From contig CAZVJA010000006.1 of NCBI GenBank assembly GCA_964626885.1, positions 1 to 60,467 of the forward strand: a DNA stretch of 60,467 bases. Direction: 5' to 3'. The translations under genes were made by a program, and so were the position numbers. Within the stretch, counting starts at the first letter, position 1. Each line of letters begins with the position of its first letter. Below the pieces are notes generated by a model that did not search any database, was not told where the DNA came from, and was given only the letters and a program-made list of their open reading frames with translations. The stretch is from CAZVJA01 sp964626885. Its GTDB lineage: Bacteria; Planctomycetota; Planctomycetia; Planctomycetales; Planctomycetaceae. Of the stretch, positions 43,641 through 52,024 are shown one piece after another.

Positions 43641-45209
43641 TCAGACTCCGCGAGCGACTTCTTCTCGCGGAGCCGTGGGACGCCCCACGGCTGCATCACT
43701 CGCGGCCTTGTTCAGCGCCTTGAGGTACGCCCGCGCGCCCGCCTCGATGATGTCGGTGCTGACTCCCTTCCCATGATACGATCGGCCGCCGCACGAGATC
43801 TGAACCAAAACCTCGCCGAGAGCATCCTTCCCGCCGGAGACGCTGCGCACGGCGAAATCATCGAGCCGTGCGGAGATCCCGATGATACGTTCCATCGCTC
43901 GGAACACGGCATCGATCGGGCCGTCTCCCGTCGCGGCGTCGCAGAACACTTCTCCACCGTCGCATTGCAATTCCAATGTCGCCGTCGGAATGGCGCCCGT
44001 TCCGGCGGACGTATGAAAACTCACCAGGGTCCAGCGATCTTGCGTATCTCCGATGCGGTTTTCGATCAGCGCGACGATATCGGAATCGTAAACTTCCTTC
44101 TTCTTGTCTGCCAACGCGATGAAGTCCTCGAATACGCGTTGAAACGTGGCGTCATCGAGCGTATGTCCGAGGCTCACCACGCGGTCGCGGAAGGCATGTC
44201 GACCGCTGTGCTTGCCAAGCACGAGGTTCGTTCCGACAAAACCGACATCTTGAGGACGCATGATTTCATACGTGGACCGCTCTTGCAGAATTCCATGCTG
44301 ATGAATGCCGGCTTCGTGAGCAAAGGCGTTTTGCCCGACGATGGCTTTGTTGCGCTGCACCTTCATTCCGGTAATGGTGGAAACGAGATGGCTGGTCGGA
44401 TACAGCCGTTTTGTGTTGATGCTCGTTTCGACTCCGAAATAATCCGCGCGCGTCTTCAGCGCCATCACGATCTCCTCGAGCGCGGCGTTCCCCGCCCTCT
44501 CGCCCAGCCCGTTAATCGTGCATTCCACCTGTCGCGCCCCGGCCTCAATTCCGGCCAGACTATTCGCGACCGCCAAACCGAGGTCATCGTGACAATGCGT
44601 GCTGATGACGGCCCGCTCGATGTTCGAGACGTTCTTCTTCAGCGTCTCGATTACCTTTTTGTAATGAGCTGGGGTCGCATAGCCGACCGTATCGGGAATG
44701 TTCACCGTCGTGGCGCCGGCGTCGATGGCTTTTTCCACGACTTCACACAGAAAATCGAGTTCGGTGCGTGCGGCATCTTCGGGCGAAAACTCGATGTTCG
44801 GACAATACCCAGCCGCCCGCTTTACCATCTCGACGGCAGTCCGCACAATCTCGTCTTTGTCCATCTTCAATTTGTACTGACGGTGAATCGAACTTGTCGC
44901 CAGAAAGACGTGAATCCGCGACTTCTCCGCCTCCTTGAGTGCTTCCCACGCTCGATCGATGTCCTCGGCAAGGCAGCGCGCCAAACCGCAAATCACGGCT
45001 CCGCCGCCGAATTCGCGTGCGATCGTCTGCACGGCCTCGAAGTCGCCTGGAGAGGCAATCGGGAATCCCGCCTCGATGATGTCGACCCCCAGTTCGACGA
45101 GCGCCCGTGCGACCTGGAGCTTTTCGGCCGTGTTCATGCTGCAACCGGGAGACTGCTCACCGTCGCGAAGAGTTGTGTCGAAGATGACGATTTTGTCCGC
45201 GGGAGACAT
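43641..45209 (-). CDS. leuA: 2-isopropylmalate synthase
   Basis: The ATG at 45209 is preferred over one at 45221 because GGAG lies six bases upstream. The 522-residue enzyme has FDTTLRDGEQSPGCSMNTAE near the start, the catalytic TIM barrel with STHCHDDLGLAVANSLAGIE and GLGERAGNAALEEIVMAL, and the C-terminal regulatory LeuA dimer domain (from about 400) that binds leucine for feedback inhibition. It condenses acetyl-CoA with 2-oxoisovalerate, the first step of leucine synthesis, in the cytoplasm. Its transcription is probably controlled by the attenuator at 45283-45413. Confidence 0.95.
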   Translation of the reverse strand: MSPADKIVIFDTTLRDGEQSPGCSMNTAEKLQVARALVELGVDIIEAGFPIASPGDFEAVQTIAREFGGGAVICGLARCLAEDIDRAWEALKEAEKSRIHVFLATSSIHRQYKLKMDKDEIVRTAVEMVKRAAGYCPNIEFSPEDAARTELDFLCEVVEKAIDAGATTVNIPDTVGYATPAHYKKVIETLKKNVSNIERAVISTHCHDDLGLAVANSLAGIEAGARQVECTINGLGERAGNAALEEIVMALKTRADYFGVETSINTKRLYPTSHLVSTITGMKVQRNKAIVGQNAFAHEAGIHQHGILQERSTYEIMRPQDVGFVGTNLVLGKHSGRHAFRDRVVSLGHTLDDATFQRVFEDFIALADKKKEVYDSDIVALIENRIGDTQDRWTLVSFHTSAGTGAIPTATLELQCDGGEVFCDAATGDGPIDAVFRAMERIIGISARLDDFAVRSVSGGKDALGEVLVQISCGGRSYHGKGVSTDIIEAGARAYLKALNKAASDAAVGRPTAPREEVARGV

Positions 45210-45282
45210 TTGGAACTCCAAGGGGTCATCGGTGAATGACGGACGGGTACGTGTTTGAGGTTCTCAATCAACACCATTAATG

Positions 45283-45315
45283 AAAAAACCCCGAGACCAA
45301 CCGGTCTCAGGGTTT
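45283..45315 (-). terminator. leu attenuator terminator hairpin
   Basis: On the minus strand AAACCCTGAGACC (45303-45315) pairs with GGTCTCGGGGTTT (45286-45298) around the loop GGTT, giving 13 pairs with one G-U. It merges into the T-run at 45283-45288. It lies between the leader peptide and leuA. Its left arm can instead pair with 45347-45355, so it is conditional. Confidence 0.9.
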
Positions 45316-45341
45316 GTGGCAGTTTTGTATCAAGCCGCAAA

Positions 45342-45404
45342 AAGAACCTAAGACCTCCGGTGGGCCGGAAGGAGCAGAAGTAGTTCGAGGCTCAATAGGT
45401 TCTT
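45342..45404 (-). promoter_or_regulatory. leu attenuator pause hairpin and antiterminator segments
   Basis: Segment 1 (45396-45404, AAGAACCTA) is complementary over nine bases to TAGGTTCTT (45342-45350), giving a pause or protector hairpin. The overlapping segment 2 (45347-45355, GGTCTTAGG) can pair over nine bases, with one G-U, with CCTGAGACC (45303-45311), the left arm of the terminator. The pairings exclude each other as in trp and leu attenuators: a ribosome stalled at the Leu codons covers segment 1 and frees segment 2, and one that reaches the stop codon covers segment 2 and lets the terminator form. Confidence 0.8.
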
Positions 45405-45413
45405 CTGGTTCAT
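45348..45413 (-). CDS. leuL: leu operon leader peptide
   Basis: A 21-residue peptide starting MNQKN contains the run LLSLELLLLL, eight leucines in ten residues, encoded by CTA, TTG, CTC, CTA, CTT, CTG, CTC and CTT. It ends in TAG at 45348-45350. It lies 135 bases upstream of leuA and 63 bases upstream of the terminator tail. No strong ribosome binding site precedes the ATG. Its role would be to measure charged leucyl-tRNA through ribosome stalling, not to act as a protein. Confidence 0.85.
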   Translation of the reverse strand: MNQKNLLSLELLLLLPAHRRS

Positions 45414-45456
45414 GACGTTCGTAACATCGGACTTTCGAGGCGGAACCGTTAGCTCA

Positions 45457-45485
45457 AATTTACAGTACCATATCGCCCGGGTCAA
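45457..45485 (-). promoter_or_regulatory. candidate promoter of the leu leader and leuA
   Basis: On the minus strand TTGACC (45480-45485) is separated by exactly 17 bases from TAAATT (45457-45462). Transcription would start near 45450, about 37 bases before the leader peptide. The -35 box is one base from consensus and the -10 box two bases. Confidence 0.6.
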
Positions 45486-45627
45486 GCGGGTCTCATTTCG
45501 AATGTGAGCGGTCCCCACGCTTAACCGGCAGACAATGTCTGGGCTATGGAGGTTCGCGTGATTCGAAAACCCCCATTTCCGAAGGGTTTTGCGCTCCCCG
45601 CAAACACAGCCGGGACAATTGCCCCCG

Positions 45628-46017
45628 TCACTCGTCTTCCTTGAGTTCAATAATGTTGCCGGTTTCCTTGCTGACGATAAGTTCGATTTTGTACGTCTTC
45701 AGTCCCGACCACTTGAGTGTATAGAGTTTCGCGGACATGAAACGTTCGTTGTAATCGCTGATCTCCGGCTCTTTCGTAAGTTGGCTGCGAAGTCCTTCGA
45801 AGCTCACGGGGGCCTCCCGAGTCGATTGATCGAGAGCCGCCTTGATGATTTTGCGGTTCTTGTCGTAGTCCGCTTTCAGCATGTATTGCACGCCCACCAG
45901 GCCGGCCAAGCCGAGAATCACCACCCAAACCACAATCCGCTCGATGGATGATCGCTTCGGTTTTGGTGCCGATGACTTCTGTTCCGCGTTTCTTTCCTCC
46001 GAGGACGGTTGGCTCAT
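45628..46017 (-). CDS. small single-pass membrane protein of unknown function
   Basis: The 129-residue protein has a Lys/Ser-rich cytoplasmic start of about 25 residues, a membrane helix at about 26-47 (IERIVVWVVILGLAGLVGVQ) and a charged periplasmic tail. GGAG seven bases before the ATG supports the start. It lies upstream of the leu promoter in the same orientation, with about 140 bases between its stop and the -35 box. I do not recognise the family. Confidence 0.7.
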   Translation of the reverse strand: MSQPSSEERNAEQKSSAPKPKRSSIERIVVWVVILGLAGLVGVQYMLKADYDKNRKIIKAALDQSTREAPVSFEGLRSQLTKEPEISDYNERFMSAKLYTLKWSGLKTYKIELIVSKETGNIIELKEDE

Positions 46018-46522
46018 CTGTTGGCTCCTTTTTCTCGCTGATGTTCATCTGGCAAAGATGCGAATGAGGTCATTGTTCAGAACGAGAAATTGACGTGCGC
46101 CGTCGATTGGGTCACGGCCGCTTTCCCGAACCGGGAATTATGATGTGCTCGATCTGCTGATGTTCAGTATGCAGCAGCATGCCCGCCGATGCAATCAGCA
46201 AGGAGTAAACTCCCCCCGTAGTTATGGAATCCTGAGAGAAACGTGTCGAAACCCGGGTAGTGGGTCAGTGTCATTGTTTCGACAAGGGGGGGCTGGAGTC
46301 GAGCGCAACGAACCCCCAAAGCACTTTTAACTGGGGGCAAACCAAAGCGGTTCGACCCCAGGCACCCGATTCAAAGTGACCCACTCCCAAAACCCGGCGT
46401 GGCTTGGTCATTGAAGGGGGACGCGAAAGCGATTTATGGTTGTTTCGCCTTGATCCCGTCTGTTAGCTTCGAGCTGCCACATGCATCGCGAGACCATGCT
46501 ATTTCAGGGATGCCAGTCGACG
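46018..46522. other. intergenic region before the sulfatase gene
   Basis: Apart from the element at 46255-46388 no gene or RNA is supported here. Short frames across it translate the repeat and have no ribosome binding site. Confidence 0.35.
46255..46388. mobile_element. candidate small non-autonomous element (MITE-like)
   Basis: The ends GGGTAGTGGGTCA (46255-46267) and TGACCCACTCCC (46377-46388) are inverted repeats of about 12 bases with one offset. Inside lie two hairpin-forming blocks, GGGGG to CCCCC (46286-46317) and CTGGGG to CCCCAG (46331-46362). The 134-base element encodes nothing and lies in the 505-base space before the sulfatase gene. A similar compact palindrome-rich layout is known for REP- and MITE-type repeats. 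No target duplication could be confirmed. Confidence 0.45.
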
Positions 46523-47920
46523 ATGAGGCCATATCTGCAACCTTTCTCCTCGATTACCAGATATCCTCTCCTGGTGGGCTGCTTTGGAATCGCGGTCATG
46601 ATGGCATCGCAACAGGTGGCGGCAGACAATCCGCGGCTCCGGACTGATCGTCCGAACATTGTACTTATCCTTGCGGACGATCTCGGCTACGGAGATCTCT
46701 CCTGTTACGGCGCCAAAGATCTGAAGTCGCCGCGGATCGATGCCCTGGCGGCCCGGGGGATGACGTTCACGAACTTCTATGCCAACTGTCCCGTCTGCTC
46801 CCCCACACGGGCGGCGCTGCTCACCGGCTGCTACCCTGAACTTGTCGGCGTGCCGGGAGTAATCCGCACGCATGCCGATAACAGTTGGGGCTATTTGAGT
46901 CCCAGCGCCACGCTCTTGCCGCAGCGGCTCGCCGAGCGGGACTATCGCACCGCGATCATCGGCAAGTGGCATCTCGGCCTCGAATCCCCGAACACACCGA
47001 CCGAGCGCGGCTTCGAGCTCTTCCACGGGTTCCTCGGCGACATGATGGATGACTATTACCACCACCGCCGGCACGACATCAATTATCTCCGCCTCAACAA
47101 TAAGACGATCGACCCGACCGGCCACGCGACCGATCTGTTCACAGAATGGGCTTGTGACTATCTGCGCGAAGCATCATCGGACAAGCCGTTCTTCTTGTAT
47201 CTCGCCTACAATGCACCGCACTCGCCGATTCAGCCTCCCGACGATTGGCTGAAACGGGTGAAACAACGGGAGCCGAACATTTCCGACAAGCGGGCGCGGC
47301 TGGTGGCGCTCATCGAGCACCTAGACGACGGCATCGGCCGGGTATTAAAGACGCTTTCCGAGACGGGGCTCGACAAGAACACGCTCGTCGTCTTCACGTC
47401 CGACAACGGCGGTGATTTGAACCACGCCGCCACCAATGGCCCGCTGCGCGACGGTAAGGGGAGCATGTACGAAGGGGGGCTGAAGGTTCCGGCCTGCGTC
47501 GTCTGGCCGGGGCACATCGCCGCCGGTTCGCGAACCGATTTTCCCGCGATGACAATGGATCTCTTTCCGACGCTGCTGGCCGCCGCAGGGGCGAAGGCAC
47601 AACCCGGCATCGACGGCGCAAGTTTCTTGCCGACGCTCTTGGGGAAGCTGCAACCGCCGTTGCGTGAGGAATGGTTCTTCCAGCGACGCGAAGGGGGGAT
47701 GGACTACGGCGGCAAGACGATCGAAGCGGTCCGCAAGGGGGACTGGAAGCTGCTGCAGAACAGCCCGTTCGGCCCGCTGGAATTGTACAACCTGCGTGAC
47801 GACCCGCTCGAATCGAAGAATCTGATCGACACCGAACGCCGCCCCGCCGCCGAGTTGGCCGCGGCGCTGAGACGCCACATCCAGCGCGCGGGCGCGGTCC
47901 CGTGGCAGCGGGGGAAGTGA
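46523..47920 (+). CDS. secreted sulfatase, arylsulfatase A-like
   Basis: From the ATG at 46523 the protein has 465 residues and a signal peptide ending near QQVAA; in-frame ATGs at 46481 and 46496 are possible but less natural. Sulfatase features are RPNIVLILADDLGYGDLSCY, the formylglycine site CSPTR with Cys at about 92, GKWHLGL, FFLYLAYNAPHSPIQPPDDW and VVFTSDNGGD. The Cys must be oxidised to formylglycine by a separate enzyme. Planctomycetes use many sulfatases on marine or algal sulfated polysaccharides. The substrate here cannot be told. No polysaccharide lyase or hydrolase is adjacent. Confidence 0.9.
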   Translation: MRPYLQPFSSITRYPLLVGCFGIAVMMASQQVAADNPRLRTDRPNIVLILADDLGYGDLSCYGAKDLKSPRIDALAARGMTFTNFYANCPVCSPTRAALLTGCYPELVGVPGVIRTHADNSWGYLSPSATLLPQRLAERDYRTAIIGKWHLGLESPNTPTERGFELFHGFLGDMMDDYYHHRRHDINYLRLNNKTIDPTGHATDLFTEWACDYLREASSDKPFFLYLAYNAPHSPIQPPDDWLKRVKQREPNISDKRARLVALIEHLDDGIGRVLKTLSETGLDKNTLVVFTSDNGGDLNHAATNGPLRDGKGSMYEGGLKVPACVVWPGHIAAGSRTDFPAMTMDLFPTLLAAAGAKAQPGIDGASFLPTLLGKLQPPLREEWFFQRREGGMDYGGKTIEAVRKGDWKLLQNSPFGPLELYNLRDDPLESKNLIDTERRPAAELAAALRRHIQRAGAVPWQRGK

Positions 47921-48124
47921 TGACGCGATCCATCCTGAATTCGTGATTCAGCGAATCATCAATCGCTTTGAATTGGTAGCCTTTTCAGATTGCAACGCGG
48001 CCGCCGAACTGAGATTGCCCGAATTGCCCCGGCGGCGTACAAATCGCTCTGCGACGCTTGGCGGGGAACATCAGCTGCTCGCTCGCGTTCGACGATTCCA
48101 GAGGACAGCCGGAGCCATCAATTC

Positions 48125-48343
48125 GTGGCCGAGTTTCGTCAACACAGTGACTCGCAGCAGCCGGCCGGTAAGCCGCGGCCGTTTGTCGGCGTGCATCTCA
48201 AATGTTGCCGGGTGTATGTCCGCGCGTACTTGAACGCGGCGGGGAATGCGTTTGTCGCCTGGTGCCCGCGTTGTGCGGCTCAGTTTCGCGTGAACGTTGT
48301 CGAAGAGGGGGGGAGCGACAGCCGGTTCTTTGAGGCGTCGTGA
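48125..48343 (+). CDS. small CC/CxxC zinc-ribbon-like protein
   Basis: The start is taken as GTG at 48125, with GGAG ten bases upstream, giving 72 residues. The core has HLKCCRVYVRAYLNAAGNAF and then WCPRCAAQFRV, a CC pair and a CPRC pair about 20 residues apart, which could bind one zinc. Small proteins of this type (RPFVGVH at the start) seem recurrent in planctomycetes. Function unknown. Confidence 0.55.
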   Translation: MAEFRQHSDSQQPAGKPRPFVGVHLKCCRVYVRAYLNAAGNAFVAWCPRCAAQFRVNVVEEGGSDSRFFEAS

Positions 48344-48449
48344 TGTCGAAGTGCAGGGCGCACTGGCGGAGCCAGTGGCACACGCGGCAACGCAGCTGAT
48401 CCATCGCGATCTGACCGCAACCTCCCTCACACGACCGCTGCGCGGCCAT

Positions 48450-48470
48450 CCTCTCCCGTGAGGGGAGAGG
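48450..48470. repeat. palindromic hairpin
   Basis: CCTCTCCC (48450-48457) and GGGAGAGG (48463-48470) form a perfect 8-base stem around five bases. It lies between convergent genes and may help terminate either transcript, or be a copy of a dispersed palindromic repeat. Confidence 0.5.
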
Positions 48471-48506
48471 GTAGAAATTATTGAAATCCCCGAATTCGAA
48501 AACAAA

Positions 48507-48571
48507 CCGGGTTCCGCCGAGCCGGCTCCACTCGGAAGTTTTCCGAGCAGAAGCGCCCCGACGGAACCCGG
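48507..48571 (-). terminator. large nested hairpin downstream of the YTV-repeat gene
   Basis: CCGGGTTCCG (48507-48516) pairs with CGGAACCCGG (48562-48571), and CTCGGAA (48531-48537) with TTCCGAG (48541-48547) inside it. The structure begins about 40 bases after the stop of the YTV gene and could terminate it or protect the mRNA end. Confidence 0.5.
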
Positions 48572-48610
48572 GGTTCGTCAAAAGTTGTTCGTCAATCCAT
48601 CAGGGATTGC

Positions 48611-50215
48611 TTAGCCTTTGCAGCCGCAGCTCGGAGCCGGGGCTTCGCAGCAAGACGACGTGCAACAGGGGTTGCAAGCCGGCACCTGGCACTGGATGGT
48701 CTTGGGGACCATGTGGCAGACGCGGACTTCGACTTCCTTATTGACCGTGTACGGCACGCAGACGGTGTAGGTCTCGGTCTTTTCTTCCGGAACCGTCTTG
48801 CAGACCGTCACATTGTAGGTTTCGGTCACGGTGCGCGGCACGCAGACGGTGTAGTTGACCGTACGGGTCTTCTGCTCCGTCACATGCTTGCAGACCTTCA
48901 CCGTGCAGGTACGGGTCTCTTCGCGGCAGAGATTCACGTTGTACTGATAGGTCTGCTGTTCCGGAACCATCTCGCAGACTTGAATGGTGCGAGTGCGGGT
49001 CTCCGGCTTGCAGAGGGTCACGTCATACTCGTAAGGAACCTGCTCCGAAACCGTCTCGCAGACCTGAACGGTGCGAGTGCGAGTCTCCGGCTTGCAGAGG
49101 GTCACGTCATACTCGTAAGGAACCTGCTCCGAAACCGTCTCGCAGACTTGAACGGTGCGAGTGCGGGTCTCCGGCTTGCAGACCGTCACCTGATACTCGT
49201 ACGACTCTTGGGAAGACTGCATTTCGTTCACGGTGTACTGCTCTTCCTTCTCGACGATCTTCGGCACCCACACCTTGTGCGTGCAGGTGGTCGGACAGGC
49301 TGACGCACACGGCGAAGAGCATGATCCGCAGGACGAGCAACCCGAACCGCAAGGCGAACAACCGGAGTTGCAGGAAGAACAACCCGAGCCGCAAGGAGCA
49401 CACCCAGACGCACATGGCTTGCAGGCTTCAACCTGCTTCTCTTCCCAGTGCCCTTCATCGACGCAGACCTTGCGTGTCTTCGTTATGGGAACACACTTGC
49501 AGACGGTGCGTGTACCGGTGCGATTCTCGGTATGCGGTACCTGGACGGTGTAGTTCTGCTGGACGTCCTTGGTCACCTGCTTGCAGACGGTCTTGGTGCC
49601 GGTCCGCTTTTCGGTGTAGGGGACGTTCACGGTGTAGGTCTGCTGGACGTCCTTGGTCACCTGCTTGCAGACGGTCTTGGTGCCGGTCCGCTTTTCGGTG
49701 TAGGGGACGTTCACGGTGTAGGTCTGATCGACGTTCTTGGTGATCGGCTTGCAGACGGTGCGTGTGCCGGTACGAGTCTCGGTAAACGGCACATTCACAA
49801 CATACGTCTTTTGAACATCCTCCCAGACAGGGGTGCAGACGGTATAGGCGACCTCACGGGAGCGGGTCTCGCGATCGTAAACGGTCCGCTGGCAGGTCTT
49901 CTGAATCGTCTCCGGAACCTGCTTGTAAACGGTGCAGGTCCGCTGGCGCTCTTCGTGCTTGTATTCGGTGCACTGAACGGTCCGCTTCTCAGTGGTCCAT
50001 TCGGGAACCATGACGACCTTTTCGACGGTCTGCATCTGCGGCGCACAGGTCGCCGGCGCGCAGATGGGGGCACAGCTTGCCGGAGCACACGACGATGTTC
50101 CGCAGGCTGAAGGAGCACATCCATTTCCACAGGGAGCACAATCTCCGGCCAGCAACTGGGCGCCGGCCATCGCCAAGGAAAGGACAACAGTGCATAGCAG
50201 GGATTTCGCGATCAT
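48611..50215 (-). CDS. secreted YTV-repeat protein with Cys-rich centre
   Basis: The 534-residue protein has a signal peptide (LLCTVVLSLAMAGAQLLA) and is built almost entirely of YTV-type repeats, described first in Rhodopirellula baltica: units such as YTVNVPYTEKRTGTKTVCKQ and YEYDVTLCKPETRTRTVQVC. Several neighbouring units are identical over 28 residues. Cys-rich segments lie near the start (about 24-60) and in the centre (about 255-300), where CxxC and CxxxC spacings such as CAPCGSGCSSC repeat. It probably forms a disulfide- or metal-linked surface or cell-wall protein. A good ribosome binding site (AGGTGG) precedes the ATG. Confidence 0.85.
   Translation of the reverse strand: MIAKSLLCTVVLSLAMAGAQLLAGDCAPCGNGCAPSACGTSSCAPASCAPICAPATCAPQMQTVEKVVMVPEWTTEKRTVQCTEYKHEERQRTCTVYKQVPETIQKTCQRTVYDRETRSREVAYTVCTPVWEDVQKTYVVNVPFTETRTGTRTVCKPITKNVDQTYTVNVPYTEKRTGTKTVCKQVTKDVQQTYTVNVPYTEKRTGTKTVCKQVTKDVQQNYTVQVPHTENRTGTRTVCKCVPITKTRKVCVDEGHWEEKQVEACKPCASGCAPCGSGCSSCNSGCSPCGSGCSSCGSCSSPCASACPTTCTHKVWVPKIVEKEEQYTVNEMQSSQESYEYQVTVCKPETRTRTVQVCETVSEQVPYEYDVTLCKPETRTRTVQVCETVSEQVPYEYDVTLCKPETRTRTIQVCEMVPEQQTYQYNVNLCREETRTCTVKVCKHVTEQKTRTVNYTVCVPRTVTETYNVTVCKTVPEEKTETYTVCVPYTVNKEVEVRVCHMVPKTIQCQVPACNPCCTSSCCEAPAPSCGCKG
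49001..49252 (-). repeat. 84-base tandem repeats in the YTV gene, block 1
   Basis: The phrase CTCCGGCTTGCAG begins at 49001, 49085 and 49169, a period of 84 bases or 28 codons. The first two units differ by only a few bases, and the third diverges towards its end. The DNA identity points to recent expansion or gene conversion. Confidence 0.8.
49571..49738 (-). repeat. 84-base tandem repeats in the YTV gene, block 2
   Basis: GGTCACCTGCTTGCAGACGG begins at 49571 and again at 49655, also 84 bases apart, and the two units are nearly identical. This is a separate repeat block in the 5' half of the same gene. Confidence 0.8.
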
Positions 50216-50544
50216 GATTCTTCCACCTCACTGATCTCAAGAACGGGATGCACGTCAGTCAGAACAAATACTTGTACGCCGAAGCCAGGGACATCAGCCC
50301 GCATCTCACTTGACCCTGCCGACAAAATCGCCAAAAGTAAAACTGCACAAGAGGGGGGATTTGTAACGATGCTACACGTTTACATCCATCGCTTTGAAAT
50401 TTCCAGTGCTGCGAGAGAAATAACTTGTGAACAGACGGAATTTCACGCCGCATACAATAACCACTGTTGATTTGTCGCCTGTCGGGTGTTACGCCAGTTC
50501 GAGATCATGCTGACTAAACTGTAAGTCTGTCGATGGAGCGTACG
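50216..50544. other. divergent promoter region
   Basis: The YTV gene and the propeller gene diverge here. TGTAACG (50362-50368) and CGTTTACA (50377-50384) form an imperfect inverted repeat that could be an operator. No other feature is seen. Confidence 0.35.
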
Positions 50545-51903
50545 ATGATCTCCTCGTCAAAACGACGACAAATGTTCCGTACTGGTAACACGAGTGAGCG
50601 GTATTTTTTGCTCACGTTGTTCGTTTTGTACCTGCCATTCTCCAACTGGCTGCGGGCCGAGGATCGAAACAGAGCCGCACCACAAACCGCCGCGAATGCC
50701 GCCAGCACCGAAGAAGAATGGCCGCGCTGGCGCGGACCGCGTGGCGATGGCACATGGAATGCTCCACAACTTGCGGAGAGCTGGCCGAATGAGGGGCTGC
50801 GGCGTGTCTGGCGCAAAGTAATCGGCGGGGGATACGCCGGCGTGAGCGTCGCAGCTGGGCGAGTTTACCTGTTCGATCGGCAAACGGAACCGCACGAAGT
50901 CGAACGACTGCTTTGCCTCTCCGCATCGACAGGCGAGCTGATTTGGGAGCACAGCTACTCCGTTGAATACGGCGACCTGCAATACGGCAACGGCCCGCGC
51001 GCGGCGCCGACGATTGAGGGGAACCGTGTCTACATTCTCGGATCGCTCGGAGAGTTGCGTTGTCTCAATGCCCAATCGGGCGAACCGATCTGGTCGCGGA
51101 ATTTCAAAAAGGGCTTTCAGGGACGAATGCCCATGTGGGGCTATTCGGCGTCGCCATACTTGTACAACAATATGCTCATCGTGATTCCCGGTGGGCCGAA
51201 GGGAAAGAGCATCGTTGCCCTCCAACCGGAAACCGGAAACGAGATCTGGAGCGGGCTGTCCGACGAAGCCGCGTATGCGCCGCCGCTGGCCATCGAGCAT
51301 GACGGCAAGCCGCAGTTGGTTTGCTGGACGCCGTCGCACATTCGGGCGATTGATCCAGCGGACGGCGCATTGTGCTGGTCGGTGCCGTACGCGGTCGAAT
51401 ACGGTGTCTCAATCGCATCGCCGATCTTTCGCGAAGGGCTGGTGTTCGTCAGTGCCTACTGGGCCGGCTCGAAGGCGATTCGCCCGGTCGCCGCCGGCTC
51501 ACCTGCCGATCTGGTCTACGAAGAAAATCGCTATCTGCGCGGATTGATGTCTCAGCCCTTGTACCGTAAGGGCCATGCCTACCTGCTCGACAAGCAGCAC
51601 GGTCTCACCTGCTTCGAACTCAAAACGGGAAAGAAGCTGTGGGATGACGATAACAAGATGACGCCGCGCGGCAGGAATCCGCAGGCAACGCTCGTCTGGC
51701 TGGGAGAGAGCGACCGGGCAATAATCCTCAACTCCGACGGCGAATTGATTTTTGCCCACCTCACGCCGAAAGGTTATCACGAGACGGCGCGGACCAAGAT
51801 CATCAGTGAAACGTGGGCGCATCCAGCTTACGCCGGCCGGTATGTATTCGCACGCAGCGACACGGAGCTCACCTGTCACGAGTTGCCCGTCGTCGAGCAT
51901 TGA
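50545..51903 (+). CDS. secreted PQQ-like beta-propeller protein (BamB-like)
   Basis: The ATG at 50545 has GGAG six bases upstream, so it is preferred over one at 50533. The 452-residue protein has an N-terminal signal or anchor (YFLLTLFVLYLPFSNWLRA), then WPRWRGPRGDGTWNAP, the typical start of planctomycete PQQ-like repeat proteins. Blades are seen in LICLSASTGELIW-like strings: LLCLSASTGELIWEHSYS, LRCLNAQSGEPIWSRN, IVALQPETGNEIWSG and LTCFELKTGKKLWDDD. No PQQ-binding catalytic residues are apparent. It is probably a periplasmic scaffold or binding protein. Confidence 0.82.
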   Translation: MISSSKRRQMFRTGNTSERYFLLTLFVLYLPFSNWLRAEDRNRAAPQTAANAASTEEEWPRWRGPRGDGTWNAPQLAESWPNEGLRRVWRKVIGGGYAGVSVAAGRVYLFDRQTEPHEVERLLCLSASTGELIWEHSYSVEYGDLQYGNGPRAAPTIEGNRVYILGSLGELRCLNAQSGEPIWSRNFKKGFQGRMPMWGYSASPYLYNNMLIVIPGGPKGKSIVALQPETGNEIWSGLSDEAAYAPPLAIEHDGKPQLVCWTPSHIRAIDPADGALCWSVPYAVEYGVSIASPIFREGLVFVSAYWAGSKAIRPVAAGSPADLVYEENRYLRGLMSQPLYRKGHAYLLDKQHGLTCFELKTGKKLWDDDNKMTPRGRNPQATLVWLGESDRAIILNSDGELIFAHLTPKGYHETARTKIISETWAHPAYAGRYVFARSDTELTCHELPVVEH

Positions 51904-52024
51904 CCCGTCGGTATGTGGCATGATCTGTGTCCATGACGTTTTAGAACTGTCCAGACTGCATCCGCTCTGAGTTGTTTCTACTTGTGGATTCCCAAATTCG
52001 ATCTTCGGACATTCTTGCCCTCAT

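Noticed and set aside
43200..45239. A 679-codon open frame on the plus strand opposite leuA and the redoxin gene
   Set aside because: leuA is certain on the other strand; the antisense frame stays open because of GC-rich third positions and has no recognisable motifs.
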